Shown here: one piece after another, positions 46,127-55,281 of the stretch | How positions within the stretch are numbered: position 1 is the first letter of the stretch | Layout of the letters: the number at the start of each line of letters is the position of its first letter | NCBI GenBank assembly: GCA_003225005.1 | Contig: QIAN01000108.1 | Coordinates: forward strand, 1 to 64,000 | DNA length: 64,000 nucleotides | Direction: 5' to 3' | Origin: Acidobacteriota bacterium | Lineage (GTDB): Bacteria > Acidobacteriota > Terriglobia > Terriglobales > Acidobacteriaceae | The notes under the pieces: generated by a model | What the model was told of the DNA's origin: nothing | What the model saw: the letters and a program-made list of their open reading frames with translations, nothing else | Database searches by the model: none | Made by a program: the position numbers and the translations under genes

Positions 46127-47764
46127 TCAAATGCGCCTCACCACACCTTGTTCTGATGCGCCATCTGCAAACACCACCTCTTGGGTTTGTTTCGAAACGC
46201 GATTCAAGGCAAGAGTTATGTCCCGGTTGCCGTCTCCCCGGAGTTGAACCAGTGCAGGGCTGCTCTCGGCAGCGGAGCAGGACTGCACCATTGCCTGGTG
46301 CACATTCTCAAGCGCAATGACCGGTACATTGGGTTGTGATTTCGGAGCCCGGACACGAATCAGTTCGAGATCGAGAGCATTCTTGCACTGTACCGAAGGT
46401 CCGCTGTTGACATGCACCACCGCGTTGCTCACGCTGAATTCGTGCACCTGGTAGCAGGAGATGCCTTTTTCAGCGGCCTTCACGAACACATTGTCCAATG
46501 ACAGCCCTTGAATCGGGCTCTCGGGCAGACCTTCGACGACGACTGCGCGCTCTGCTCCGTCCAAAAGAATATCGCTGCAGTGAAAATTGCGAAAGACCGG
46601 AGTGCGCACGTCTACCGAATGCAAAGTGCTTCGATCTTCGTCCTCGTAGAACATGCTGAAGATAATTCCTGTATCTTCGAGGTTTCGCATGACCACATTA
46701 ACCGCGGACACGTTTTCCACCACATTGCCTCGTCCGCGCGCGGTCCTGAAATATAGCCCGCAGGTCGTTCCGTCGCATACGCAATTGCTGATCGCGACGT
46801 TGCGCACTCCTCCAGCCGTTTCGCTGCCGATTCCCACTCCGCATCCGCCGGCGTTGAATACGCAGTTCGTCACGACAATGTTCTCCGAGGGCAGAAACGG
46901 TTTTCCGGGAATCTGCTTGTAGCCGGACTTCAGCATAATGCAGTCATCCCCGGTGCTGATGTAGCAGTTAGAGATGCGGACATTACGACAGGACTCCGGA
47001 TCAATGCCGTCCGTATTCCACGAGTGCGGCGGATTAATAATGGTGAGCCCTTCGATGTAAACGTCTTCACACAAAACCGGGTGAACTGTCCACGAGGGAG
47101 AATCATGAATGGTGAGGCCGCTAATCAGCACCTTGCGGCTGCGATAGAGATTGATCATTCGCGGGCGCGGCCAAGGCAGTGCAGAGCCGGGAGGGTTCTC
47201 GGGCTCTCTCCCTATGAGTCCCAGTTTCTTACGCAATTTTTCGGTTTTGCCCCATGCGTCCAGCCACACAGCTCCCTGACCGTCGAGAGTCCCCTGGCCA
47301 GTGATCGCCACATTCTCAACATCGGTGCCAGTGATCATGGAAGCATAGACCGTGCGCTCCAGGCCCTCCCACCACCCCGGAATCGTGGGATAGTCGGCGA
47401 AATTGGCGCTCCCGAGTAGAGTAGCGCCAGCCAAAACTTCAAACTCCAGATTGCTCTTCAGGAAAATCGGTCCGGTTAGATACTTTCCGGGTGCAACGAA
47501 AACCTTGCCGCCACCCGCCGCGGCACACGCATCAATCGCGGCTTGAATACTGGATGTGCACAGCGTCCGGCCGTCGCCAACCGCGCCGAAGTCTAGAATG
47601 TTCACAACATGGTTCGCAGGGACTTGCTTGGAAGCACTGGATACTCGCGCCGTACGTCCGGGAGAAAGCCAAGACCCGGGGCCAACCGCTGGGCGCAGAG
47701 CCGCTGAACTCGCGGCCAGGCCAAGAACGAAGTCGCGACGGCTGGCTTGGTTGGCCTTTATCAT
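46127..47764 (-). CDS. TAT-exported GH28 polygalacturonase-like enzyme with altered active-site residues
   Basis: 545 residues. A twin-arginine signal (SRRDFVLGL) precedes a parallel beta-helix starting NILDFGAVGDG. GH28 acids are present: Asp252 in NTDGIDP, and Asp273-Asp274 in TGDDC. The usual GHGG block before IGSE reads GGCG, so the active-site His is Gly307. The RIK motif reads YFR (Tyr338, Arg340). Either the substrate differs from polygalacturonate or activity is lost. The C-terminal 100 residues continue the beta-helix. It is in the same direction as, but well separated from, the hydrolase downstream. By family, it cuts pectin-type galacturonans, whose products feed the UxaC pathway. 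Confidence 0.88.
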   Translation of the reverse strand: MIKANQASRRDFVLGLAASSAALRPAVGPGSWLSPGRTARVSSASKQVPANHVVNILDFGAVGDGRTLCTSSIQAAIDACAAAGGGKVFVAPGKYLTGPIFLKSNLEFEVLAGATLLGSANFADYPTIPGWWEGLERTVYASMITGTDVENVAITGQGTLDGQGAVWLDAWGKTEKLRKKLGLIGREPENPPGSALPWPRPRMINLYRSRKVLISGLTIHDSPSWTVHPVLCEDVYIEGLTIINPPHSWNTDGIDPESCRNVRISNCYISTGDDCIMLKSGYKQIPGKPFLPSENIVVTNCVFNAGGCGVGIGSETAGGVRNVAISNCVCDGTTCGLYFRTARGRGNVVENVSAVNVVMRNLEDTGIIFSMFYEDEDRSTLHSVDVRTPVFRNFHCSDILLDGAERAVVVEGLPESPIQGLSLDNVFVKAAEKGISCYQVHEFSVSNAVVHVNSGPSVQCKNALDLELIRVRAPKSQPNVPVIALENVHQAMVQSCSAAESSPALVQLRGDGNRDITLALNRVSKQTQEVVFADGASEQGVVRRI

Positions 47765-48160
47765 CTAACCCTTTTTCTGGCTTCTAGGCTGACAACCAAC
47801 TCCCAGACTTGATCATGAATTGCTCTTGCCCACCCGCCTTACTTCTGCACCACACACTCCAGTCGCTGCAGGCGCAAATCCGCCAGTTTCTGCGGTGATG
47901 CCTCCTCAACACTAATCGTGTCGACACTTCACCGCACCACCAAGTCGCGGGTAATTTTCGAGTATGGTGGTTTGCCCGTCAAGGAGATTTCGCCCAAGTT
48001 TCAAAATAACGACCAATTAGCTGGACAACATCACTAGTTTCTCTGATCTTCTGAGTTACGAACTGCTCAAGAATCTGATATTTTTGTCGCCGCGGTTCTC
48101 GTTTTTCTGTGGCACATTCTTGACGACCATTGAGAACAATAAATAATGGAGAGACGCATA
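47765..48160. other. Divergent region between GH28 and RidA genes
   Basis: About 395 bp. On the minus strand a short frame reads SVEEASPQKLADLRLQRLEC and stops at 47839-47841. It looks like the tail of a lost protein, but I cannot assign it. The rest should contain the promoters of both flanking genes. Confidence 0.35.
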
Positions 48161-48541
48161 ATGGCTAAGCGCGAAATAAAGCACCCCGATAAACTCGTCT
48201 CCACCGGATCTTATTCGGCCGGCATTCAGTTGGATAACTGGTTGTTCATCAGCGGTCAAGGCCCTTTGAACCTACGAACCGGGGAGGTAGTGAGAGGGTC
48301 GATCGAGGACGAAACGCGATTGACTCTGTCACACATTGGGAAAATCCTTGAGGCAGCCGGATATAGTTTTGAGGATGTGGTGAAGTGTACTTGTCATCTG
48401 GCAGACATTCGGGATTTCGATGGTTTTGATCGGGTGTACTCGGAGTTCTTTTCTGGGGTTCGCCCTGCGCGGACCACAGTGCAGTCGGTTCTGTGGAACG
48501 GAATTAAAGTGGAAATCGACGCCATTGCGCGGAGAGTTTGA
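48161..48541 (+). CDS. RidA-family protein
   Basis: 126 residues from the ATG at 48161 (GGAGAG upstream; an ATG at 48146 is less likely). SAGIQLDNWLFISGQGPLNL, then ILEAAGYSFEDVVKCTCHL and VRPARTTVQSVLWNGIKVEI, are the signature blocks, with the Arg of RPARTTV that binds the 2-iminoacid carboxylate. RidA hydrolyses reactive enamine/imine intermediates of PLP enzymes. Its position near a D-aminoacylase and PLP-enzyme remnant suggests it protects D-amino-acid breakdown. Confidence 0.92.
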   Translation: MAKREIKHPDKLVSTGSYSAGIQLDNWLFISGQGPLNLRTGEVVRGSIEDETRLTLSHIGKILEAAGYSFEDVVKCTCHLADIRDFDGFDRVYSEFFSGVRPARTTVQSVLWNGIKVEIDAIARRV

Positions 48542-48691
48542 AGACTGGTTTATCGACAGAACCAATGTCACGGAGATCTGCGATAAAGAAGTGCCGGCAG
48601 CGCGGATCATGTGTCCTGGCCTCAATTTGACCTGATATTTGATAAACTCGCGCTACCAGCGCGGATGCATTCGGAGCGAGCGAGAATTCGT

Positions 48692-48769
48692 CGTCCAGCC
48701 GACTGTACGAAAAACCACGTCAGCGGCGAAACCGGTTGACCGCTCAGGCTAAAGGGAGCTATTTGCTGG
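48692..48769 (+). repeat. Dispersed 78-bp repeat, copy A
   Basis: This stretch aligns with 61244-61321 over its whole length with a single one-base gap and scattered mismatches. Shared blocks include CGTCCAGCC, ACGAAAAACCA, TCAGCGGCG and GGCTAA. Both copies lie a short distance upstream of a secreted-protein gene. It may be the end of a decayed insertion element. Confidence 0.6.
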
Positions 48770-48934
48770 AGAGTTCTAACCTCGGCTGTGACGTAATCGA
48801 AAGCAGATCGGCGTGGGAAGACCAGGAAGACGTCCAATGCACTCAAGGTTCAGATGTGGAGCATTGCCACATTGAGAGTGGATTTTGCTTGTGCATCTGT
48901 AATTCTCTCCATTCAAAAAGGGGGAACAAGTAAT

Positions 48935-50136
48935 ATGCGTTTCCATCGGCGGCGTTTTGTGCAGGTGTGTGCGACAGTTGCGATCGCTCTGATTTGGCAG
49001 CCCTGTCTAACCGCAAGGGCTCAATCCGCGCAACGGGCTGCTACTCCGCCAATGGACTGGAATAGCTGGAACCACTTTGCCGACAAGGTGACCGATGCCG
49101 ATGTGCGTGCAGCAGCCGATGCTATGGTCGCAAGCGGAATGAGGGATGCTGGCTACATCTATGTCAATATCGACGACTCATGGGAGGGCCAGCGCGACGC
49201 GCAGGGCAACATTCATTCCAACAGCAGATTTCCCGACATGAATGTGCTTGGCGACGATGTGCACTCAAAGGGATTGAAGTTCGGAATCTATTCTTCTCCA
49301 GGGCCGAAGACGTGTGGGGGTTATGAGGGCAGCTATGACCATGAGCAGCAGGATGCGAACACCTATGCCAAGTGGGGTGTGGACTTTCTGAAATACGACC
49401 TATGCAGCTACATGGAGATCATGAAGCTGCACGATCCCCACCAGGATCCGCAGAAGGCGCTGGCGATGATGCAAGAGGCGTACGGGAAGATGCACCAGGC
49501 TCTTGTGAACAACACATCGCTCCATCGTTTACAGCCTTTGTCAGTACGGTGTCGATTCCGTGTGGGAGTGGGGTCGGAAGGTGGGGGGATCTGTGGCGCA
49601 CAACCGATGATATCCGCGATAACTATGGCAGCATGGTGCTGATTGGTTTCTCTCAGGCGGGGCTGGAGAAGTTCGCCGGACTGGGCCATTGGAGTGATCC
49701 GGACATGCTCGAGATAGGCAATGGCGGCATGACAGCAGACCAATACCGCACCCAGATGAGCCTATGGGCGATGCTGGCCGCTCCGCTACTCGCCGGCAAT
49801 GACCTGAGCAAGATGGACGAGACGACCAAAAGCATTCTGATGAACAAAGAAGTGATTGCAGTTGATCAGGACGACTTGGGAATCCAGGGGAGCCGCATCG
49901 GGCCGCCTCAATTCTGGGTGAAGACGTTAAGTGGCGGCGCCAAAGCCGTAGCCCTCTTCAACTATGTTACGGACGATGAAGCGGAACCATTCACTCTAAT
50001 GCTGAAAGATCTGCGCTTCAGCGGTCCAGTTCATGCTCGTGATCTGTGGGCCCACAAAGATCTGGGTGTTCTCCACGGCTCTTATACCGTCACTGTGCCT
50101 CAAGGGGGTGTTGTCATGCTTCGGATGTGGAAATAG
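48935..50136 (+). pseudogene. GH27 alpha-galactosidase with two frameshifts
   Basis: The 5' part (signal peptide, then PPMDWNSWNHFADKV and YIYVNIDDSWEG) reaches WGVDFLKYDLCSY, with the nucleophile Asp. Near 49515 the frame changes to RSIVYSLCQYGVDSVWEWG, and in a five-G run near 49584 it changes again to DLWRTTDDIRDNYGSM. The rest then follows, with the acid/base Asp in HWSDPDMLEIGNG and the C-terminal beta domain. All parts are present in order, so two one-base insertions (or two-base losses) break one otherwise complete 400-residue enzyme. It would release terminal galactose outside the cytoplasm. Sequencing error is possible at the G run. Confidence 0.85.
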
Positions 50137-50164
50137 CGTTCCACATATTCAGAAAGGGGAGCCC

Positions 50165-50236
50165 ATGACTGACCAGCAAATAAGCAGGCAAGAGAACAGA
50201 GGCCCGGCCGCAGGATCTTCCCGGGAGCTGACGTGA
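50165..50236 (+). CDS. 23-residue ORF coupled to the D-aminoacylase gene
   Basis: AAAGGGGAGCCC precedes the ATG, and the ORF ends at TGA overlapping the GTG start of the next gene (GTGA at 50233-50236). The peptide starts MTDQQISRQENRGP and has no recognised family. It may be a leader peptide for translational coupling or a leftover of a longer gene. Confidence 0.35.
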   Translation: MTDQQISRQENRGPAAGSSRELT

Positions 50237-51771
50237 AACATCCTGCCCATACCATCCTGACCGGGGGCACCATCATTGATGGCACGGGGGCCCCTCCGTT
50301 TTCTGGCGAAGTCGTCATTTCAAGTGACCGGATTGTGTTTGCTGGCATCCCCGAACGCAACAGACCCATCACTGCTCCAGATAGCGGGTGTGAGGTCATC
50401 GACTGCACTGGGTGCGTCATCGCTCCCGGGTTTATCGATGCGCATAGTCATTCGGATCTTCAGATCCTGGAAAATCGAAACGAAAAGTTACTGCAGGGAG
50501 TGACGACCGAAGTTGTAGGCAACTGTGGTTTCTCAGCGTATCCATTGCCGGAAGACCCGCAGGTATTGCGGGATTTCGCAAACGGCATCTTTTGTGGGGA
50601 TAACAGCTGGGGGTGGAGCTCCGCCTCCGACTACCTTGCGAGCGCGAGCAGATCCAAGGTTGCAACAGTTGCGTCGCTTGTGGGGCATGGTTCGCTGAGA
50701 ATCAAAGTCGCCGGCAATACCTGCAGATCTCTCACGAGTCGGGAACTTGACACAATGTCGGGCCTGCTGGATGAGGCATTGCAGCAGGGGGCCGTAGGGT
50801 TCTCTTCGGGGCTCATGTACGCTCCAGGATCCGGTGCATCGGCGGAAGAGCTGGCGACACTCTGTCGCGTGGTCGCCCGGAGAGGCGGTGTGTATGCCAC
50901 GCATATGCGCAACTACTCCGACACGTTGGTCGAAGCGGTCGAAGAACAGATTTCTATTGCCGAGGAATCGGTATGCCGCCTCCAGATCTCTCATCTGCAG
51001 GCTGCTGGCCAGGATAACTGGCCCTTGCAGCAATACGCCATTGCGGCGATTGAGCAAGCGTCGGCGCGGGGCGCCGATGTGGCATTTGATGCGTATCCGT
51101 GGCTGGCCGGATCTACAGTACTTACGCAAGTGCTGCCGCAGACGGCGCTGGATGGGGGGATTTCCCAGCTCCTTTCGCGGCTCGCGGATCCCGTACAGCG
51201 TGAATCCATCCGGACTGAGATTAAGCCCGAGGCGCGCTGGGATGGCGTGGTGATAACGTCGGCTGCCACCGATCCAGCCTCACTGGTGGGCAGGTCAATT
51301 CAGGACATTGCAGACGAACGGGGAAGTGAACCCGACAACGTGGTGTTGGACATTCTGCTGGAACAACAGGGAAATGTGAACATTGTGGAGCACTGCCAGT
51401 CGATGGAGAATCTTCATGCGCTACTCACCCATCCCTTGGCGATTGTTATTACGGATGGGGTTTATACCACTGGGCGTTCACACCCCCGTTTATACGGAAC
51501 ATTTCCTCGGTTACTTGGGGATGTGGTCCGCGAGCTCAAATGGTTAAGTCTTGAAGAAGCCGTCCATAAAGTCACGGGCAAGCCGGCGGCGGCGTTTCAC
51601 TTGCACGATCGAGGCAGGATTGCGGGAGGTTACGCGGCGGATATCACCGTATTCGATCCGGAGACAGTTCGTACGGATGCCAGTTACGAGATTCCAGCCG
51701 TGGCGCCGGCGGGGATCAGGTCAGTGTGGAGGAATGGCAAGGTCGTGGTGAATGCAGGCGTGATGGTATAG
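50233..51771 (+). CDS. D-aminoacylase (N-acyl-D-amino-acid deacylase)
   Basis: 512 residues from the GTG at 50233 with GGGAG upstream. Amidohydrolase motifs are in order: APGFIDAHSHSD (metal HxH), TEVVGNCGFS (bridging-Cys region), VGFSSGLMYAPG, YATHMRNY, ISHLQAAG (metal His), HCQSMENL and the VITDGVYTTGRSHPRLYGTF region typical of D-aminoacylases. It removes the acyl group from N-acyl-D-amino acids in the cytoplasm. RidA upstream and a PLP-enzyme remnant downstream suggest a small D-amino-acid catabolic cluster; acylated D-amino acids from peptidoglycan are a plausible source (inference). Confidence 0.92.
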   Translation: MKHPAHTILTGGTIIDGTGAPPFSGEVVISSDRIVFAGIPERNRPITAPDSGCEVIDCTGCVIAPGFIDAHSHSDLQILENRNEKLLQGVTTEVVGNCGFSAYPLPEDPQVLRDFANGIFCGDNSWGWSSASDYLASASRSKVATVASLVGHGSLRIKVAGNTCRSLTSRELDTMSGLLDEALQQGAVGFSSGLMYAPGSGASAEELATLCRVVARRGGVYATHMRNYSDTLVEAVEEQISIAEESVCRLQISHLQAAGQDNWPLQQYAIAAIEQASARGADVAFDAYPWLAGSTVLTQVLPQTALDGGISQLLSRLADPVQRESIRTEIKPEARWDGVVITSAATDPASLVGRSIQDIADERGSEPDNVVLDILLEQQGNVNIVEHCQSMENLHALLTHPLAIVITDGVYTTGRSHPRLYGTFPRLLGDVVRELKWLSLEEAVHKVTGKPAAAFHLHDRGRIAGGYAADITVFDPETVRTDASYEIPAVAPAGIRSVWRNGKVVVNAGVMV

Positions 51772-51791
51772 GTCCGCTACCATCGGGGTCT

Positions 51792-51938
51792 TATGAACGT
51801 TTAAAACAGACTCCTGTAGTTCTGATCGACGCGGACACACTCGAGTGCAATCTTCGCAGAATGGCGAGTGATCGCAGGACGCACAACCTTGCGCTCGATC
51901 CGCATACATTGAAGACGCTCGCCGCAGCCATCCCGTGA
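51792..51938 (+). pseudogene. D-threonine-aldolase-like N-terminal fragment
   Basis: The frame reads LKQTPVVLIDADTLECNLRR, then THNLALDPHTLKT and stops. It is the first 45 residues of the family seen intact at 42592-43683, where the corresponding PLP-lysine segment is RPHIKTHK. Here the lysine block is altered. It lies 20 bp after the D-aminoacylase gene, so an enzyme of this type was probably once in that operon. Confidence 0.75.
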
Positions 51939-52262
51939 CTGCCGGTCGATAGAAAGTGCACAGCGGATTTTGGCGCTGTGTAACCTTTGGTGGGAGGCAG
52001 GATGATGTATTTCTTGTTTCCGGAGCTCAGGTTGGTGATCAATGGAAAGTTGCGGCCCAGCCCGGCCCGACATGGCTGCGGCATCTGATCCACATCCAAT
52101 AGGCTGGACGCAAATCGGAACCAGGATGTGCATTGGTCTTGATTTTGAAATTCGCTGAGGAGAAACTGTGTTCGCTGTTTCTTAGCTTGTCTTGCTGAGC
52201 AACTGTTGTGCCCTGAGTACGCACAGCGAATGCGATTGAAGCTAAGCCATGAAAGGAAGTTC
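51939..52262. other. 324-bp gap without a recognised gene
   Basis: Minus-strand and plus-strand frames cross it, but none resembles a family I know. The right end provides AAAGGAAG for the GH20-like gene. Confidence 0.4.
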
Positions 52263-54356
52263 ATGATCGCAAAGAAGTGGATTGTGTTGCTGGTGAGCGT
52301 GGTGGTATGCCATGCAGGACATGCGGAGAACAGTCCGCTGCTGCCGCGACCGCAGAAGGTACGGTACGGAAGCGGGAGGGTTGCGCTGCGCGGGATGCGG
52401 ATCATGTTTGCATCCGCTCCGGATGCGGAGGACCGATTTGCGGCCGAGGAGCTGCGATCCTGGATGCGGGAGCGGACAGGGCTGGAGATAAAGATCGGCT
52501 CGTATGGCAACGGGGATGATGGCGAACTGTCGATCCTTCTGGACCGCAAAGGGGCCAAGGATGAGCCTCTGGCGCAGCCGGGAGAGGAGCCTGGGCCGAA
52601 CTCGCGGGAAGCCTATGATCTGACGGTGACGGAGCGGGGAGTGAAGATCGATGCGCGGTCGTCGGCGGGGATCTTTTATGGAGTGCGGACGGTGCGGCAG
52701 CTCATCGAGGGTGAGGGCTCGCAGGCAGTGCTCCCGGTGGTGGAGGTTCATGACTGGCCGTCGCTGGCATACCGGGGAACGATGGTGGATATAAGCCACG
52801 GCCCGTTGCCCACAGAGAAGGAGATTGAGCGGCAACTTGAATTTCTGGCGCAGTGGAAGGCGAACCAGTATTACCTTTACAGCGAAGACAGCATTGAGTT
52901 GACGGGGTATCCGCTGCTGGACCAGGGGGCGCGCCTGACGAAGGAAGAGGTGCGGCAGATCGTGGCCTATGGCCGGCAGCGGCATATTGATGTGATTCCA
53001 AACTTTGACCTGTATGGGCACAAGCATGATTTGTTCCGGATCGAGAAGTACTCGGAGCTATCGGATGAGCCGCACGGGACTGAGTTTGACCCTAGAAATC
53101 CGAAGGTAACGCCGCTGCTATCGGATTGGGTGAACCAATTCGCGGATCTGTTTCCGAGTCCGTTCGTTAGCATCGGGTTCGATGAGACCTTTCAAATCGA
53201 AGCGGCGACGCATGCGACGGGAGCGGCGGCGGAGCCGACGGCATTGTTTGTGAAGCAGCTCACGACCGTGGCGGACTTATTTGTGAAGCATGGGAAGCAC
53301 GTGATGGCTTATGACGACATCATCGTGAAGTATCCGCAGATCATCCCCAAGCTTCCGCCGGGGCTGATCGCTGTCGCCTGGTACTACACCTCGGAAGACC
53401 CGACATACAAGCGCTGGCTTGATCCCTTAATCGCTCACCATATTCCGCATGTCGTGCAACCGGGAGTTACCAGCTATGACGACATTGCTCCCGATTTCGA
53501 CACGACATTTGAAAACATCGATACCTTTCTGGCGGCGGGGCGGCGCTCAGGCGCGCTTGGCCTGGTCAATTCGGTCTGGAGTGACGATGCACAGTTGCTG
53601 CTTCGCATGTCGCTGCCTGGCATGGCTTATGGGGCGGCGGCTCCGTGGCAATCCCTTCCCATGGACAGGGCCAACTTCTTCTCCGATTATGCGCGGCTGA
53701 TGTATCCGGCGGCGATGGCTCCAGATATTGCCTCGGCTTTGAGCAATATGACTGTAGCCGAAACCGATGTGAAGAAGCTGCTTGGAGACCAGTCCATGTT
53801 TGCGCTGTGGGAGGATCCGTTCTTCCCGCCCTACTACAAGCAGCTGGCAGCGCACCGGGAAGATTTGCATGCGACCCGAATGCATGCGGAAGAGGCCGAG
53901 ACGGCGCTCATCCATGCCAGGAATCTGGGCGTAGACCCGGAGACGGTAAATAGCTTGATGATCGGCAGCGAGTTGCTGGATTATGCGGGAGAGAAGTTCC
54001 AGACGCCGCTGGAGCTGAAGGCGATCTGGGACAACTTCGGGCCGACCCGACCCGACGCCGAGCGCTGGTGGAATGAGTGGGGATCGCGGGTGACCTATTA
54101 TGACCACTCATCGGTAACGGATCTGATGGACCGGATCACGGACCTGAAGCCAGCATACCGGGCGGAGTGGCTGGAGGAATATACGCCGTATCGTTTGGGC
54201 GCGGCGCTGGGGCGGTGGGACGCGGAATACCAGTACTGGCGGGGCGTACACGAGAAGCTGACGGAGTTCAATGAGAGCACGCATGCGGGAGATCCCCTGC
54301 CGCCCCTGGATGAGGTGATCGAAAGCCCCCGTCCTTTCTGGGCCCCGGCTCATTAG
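52263..54356 (+). CDS. Secreted GH20-like glycosidase (copy 2)
   Basis: 697 residues from the ATG at 52263 (AAGGAAG upstream). It is organised like the 32227 protein: signal peptide (about 1-21), GH20b/zincin-like domain (PRPQKVRYGSGRVAL, RSSAGIFYGVRTVRQL), barrel entry at YRGTMVDISHGPLPTEKEI, and the acid pair Asp307-Glu308 in SIGFDET. The histidine of the HxGxDE motif is Ser303 here, unlike His297 in copy 1. The C-terminal helical domain ends similarly (YRAEWLEEYTPYRL, GRWDAEYQYWR). Specificity may therefore differ between the copies. Confidence 0.88.
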   Translation: MIAKKWIVLLVSVVVCHAGHAENSPLLPRPQKVRYGSGRVALRGMRIMFASAPDAEDRFAAEELRSWMRERTGLEIKIGSYGNGDDGELSILLDRKGAKDEPLAQPGEEPGPNSREAYDLTVTERGVKIDARSSAGIFYGVRTVRQLIEGEGSQAVLPVVEVHDWPSLAYRGTMVDISHGPLPTEKEIERQLEFLAQWKANQYYLYSEDSIELTGYPLLDQGARLTKEEVRQIVAYGRQRHIDVIPNFDLYGHKHDLFRIEKYSELSDEPHGTEFDPRNPKVTPLLSDWVNQFADLFPSPFVSIGFDETFQIEAATHATGAAAEPTALFVKQLTTVADLFVKHGKHVMAYDDIIVKYPQIIPKLPPGLIAVAWYYTSEDPTYKRWLDPLIAHHIPHVVQPGVTSYDDIAPDFDTTFENIDTFLAAGRRSGALGLVNSVWSDDAQLLLRMSLPGMAYGAAAPWQSLPMDRANFFSDYARLMYPAAMAPDIASALSNMTVAETDVKKLLGDQSMFALWEDPFFPPYYKQLAAHREDLHATRMHAEEAETALIHARNLGVDPETVNSLMIGSELLDYAGEKFQTPLELKAIWDNFGPTRPDAERWWNEWGSRVTYYDHSSVTDLMDRITDLKPAYRAEWLEEYTPYRLGAALGRWDAEYQYWRGVHEKLTEFNESTHAGDPLPPLDEVIESPRPFWAPAH

Positions 54357-54489
54357 CCTGACGCAGCCGGGCCGTTGCCTCAAGCTGTTGGAGTGACGTC
54401 CCGGTAAGGCGCATCGGTTAATTGCCCCGGAAGGCAAGCTGAATCGCGCAGGCGAGCCCCTGACGGAGGGTGATTATCCGAAGTAATTC

Positions 54490-54630
54490 AACTTCGATCC
54501 AGATGGGAATTTCCTATACGTACGCAATCAGCGCAGTGATCAGATCACCTTATTCCGTGTCGAGAGGAAGACCGGACTGCTGACCTTTACGGGCGATATC
54601 AGCCCGTTGGGAACCCCATGTGCATCACGT
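54490..54630 (+). pseudogene. Seven-bladed lactonase (6-phosphogluconolactonase-like) fragment
   Basis: About 47 codons read NFDPDGNFLYVRNQRSDQIT and then LFRVERKTGLLTFTGDIS, one blade of the PF10282 lactonase beta-propeller near its C-terminus. No other blades remain. Confidence 0.65.
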
Positions 54631-54786
54631 TCCTCCGTGATCACAATGCAAATACCTCCTGGTGCGCACCGGTCGCGACCGTGAACAGGGATGCGAGGCC
54701 GAGCACGACTACGGGGTCAATAGGCTGCACTCATTTCTTCTGCATTCCATAGAGAGTGTTCGACCTTCGTCCTACCCTGTTCTACG

Positions 54787-55232
54787 GTGGCTCATTACCA
54801 TCATGACGTGACGTCGGGACAGCAATTATGGGGACGTGTCGCGCAGGATTACTCTAATACGAATTCACCCTCGCCGCGACCGGATCGCATGTGCAACGGA
54901 GCCGGTCCGAAGAAGATCACGGAGTGGTTCAATAACAGCTGCTTTGAAACAGCAGCTCTAGCACAGGCTTTGGCGAATCGGACGCTGCGGTTCGGGAGAC
55001 TCCGGCACGCAATATCCTAAATACAGCCGGGGTGCAAAACTAGGATATGCATTCATCAAGAAGGCAAATATCAGCAGCGGGACGACGGGGAATTCAGGGG
55101 AGAGTTCTTCAATGCGTTCAACCACACGAACTTTGGTATACCGGGGACGTCATCGGCACCAGCACGGCAGGCGTAATCTCTTCCAGTGGATCACCCAGAA
55201 ATTTTCAGTTAGCGGTAAAGTTAGAGTTCTGA
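54787..55232 (+). pseudogene. TonB-dependent receptor C-terminal fragment
   Basis: The frame reads SPSPRPDRMCNGAG and NSCFETAALAQALANRTLRF, matching the end of the barrel in the 27827-31333 receptor (APRPDRICNGAG, TTALAQALANGTPRF). After frameshifts it ends with IGTSTAGVISSSGSPRNFQL and AVKLEF. All upstream barrel and plug sequence is gone. The SDR gene starts 50 bp later. Confidence 0.8.
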
Positions 55233-55281
55233 TTTGCTCAGAACGGGTATTCGTTTCCACCGAATTCAACAAGGAGACGCG

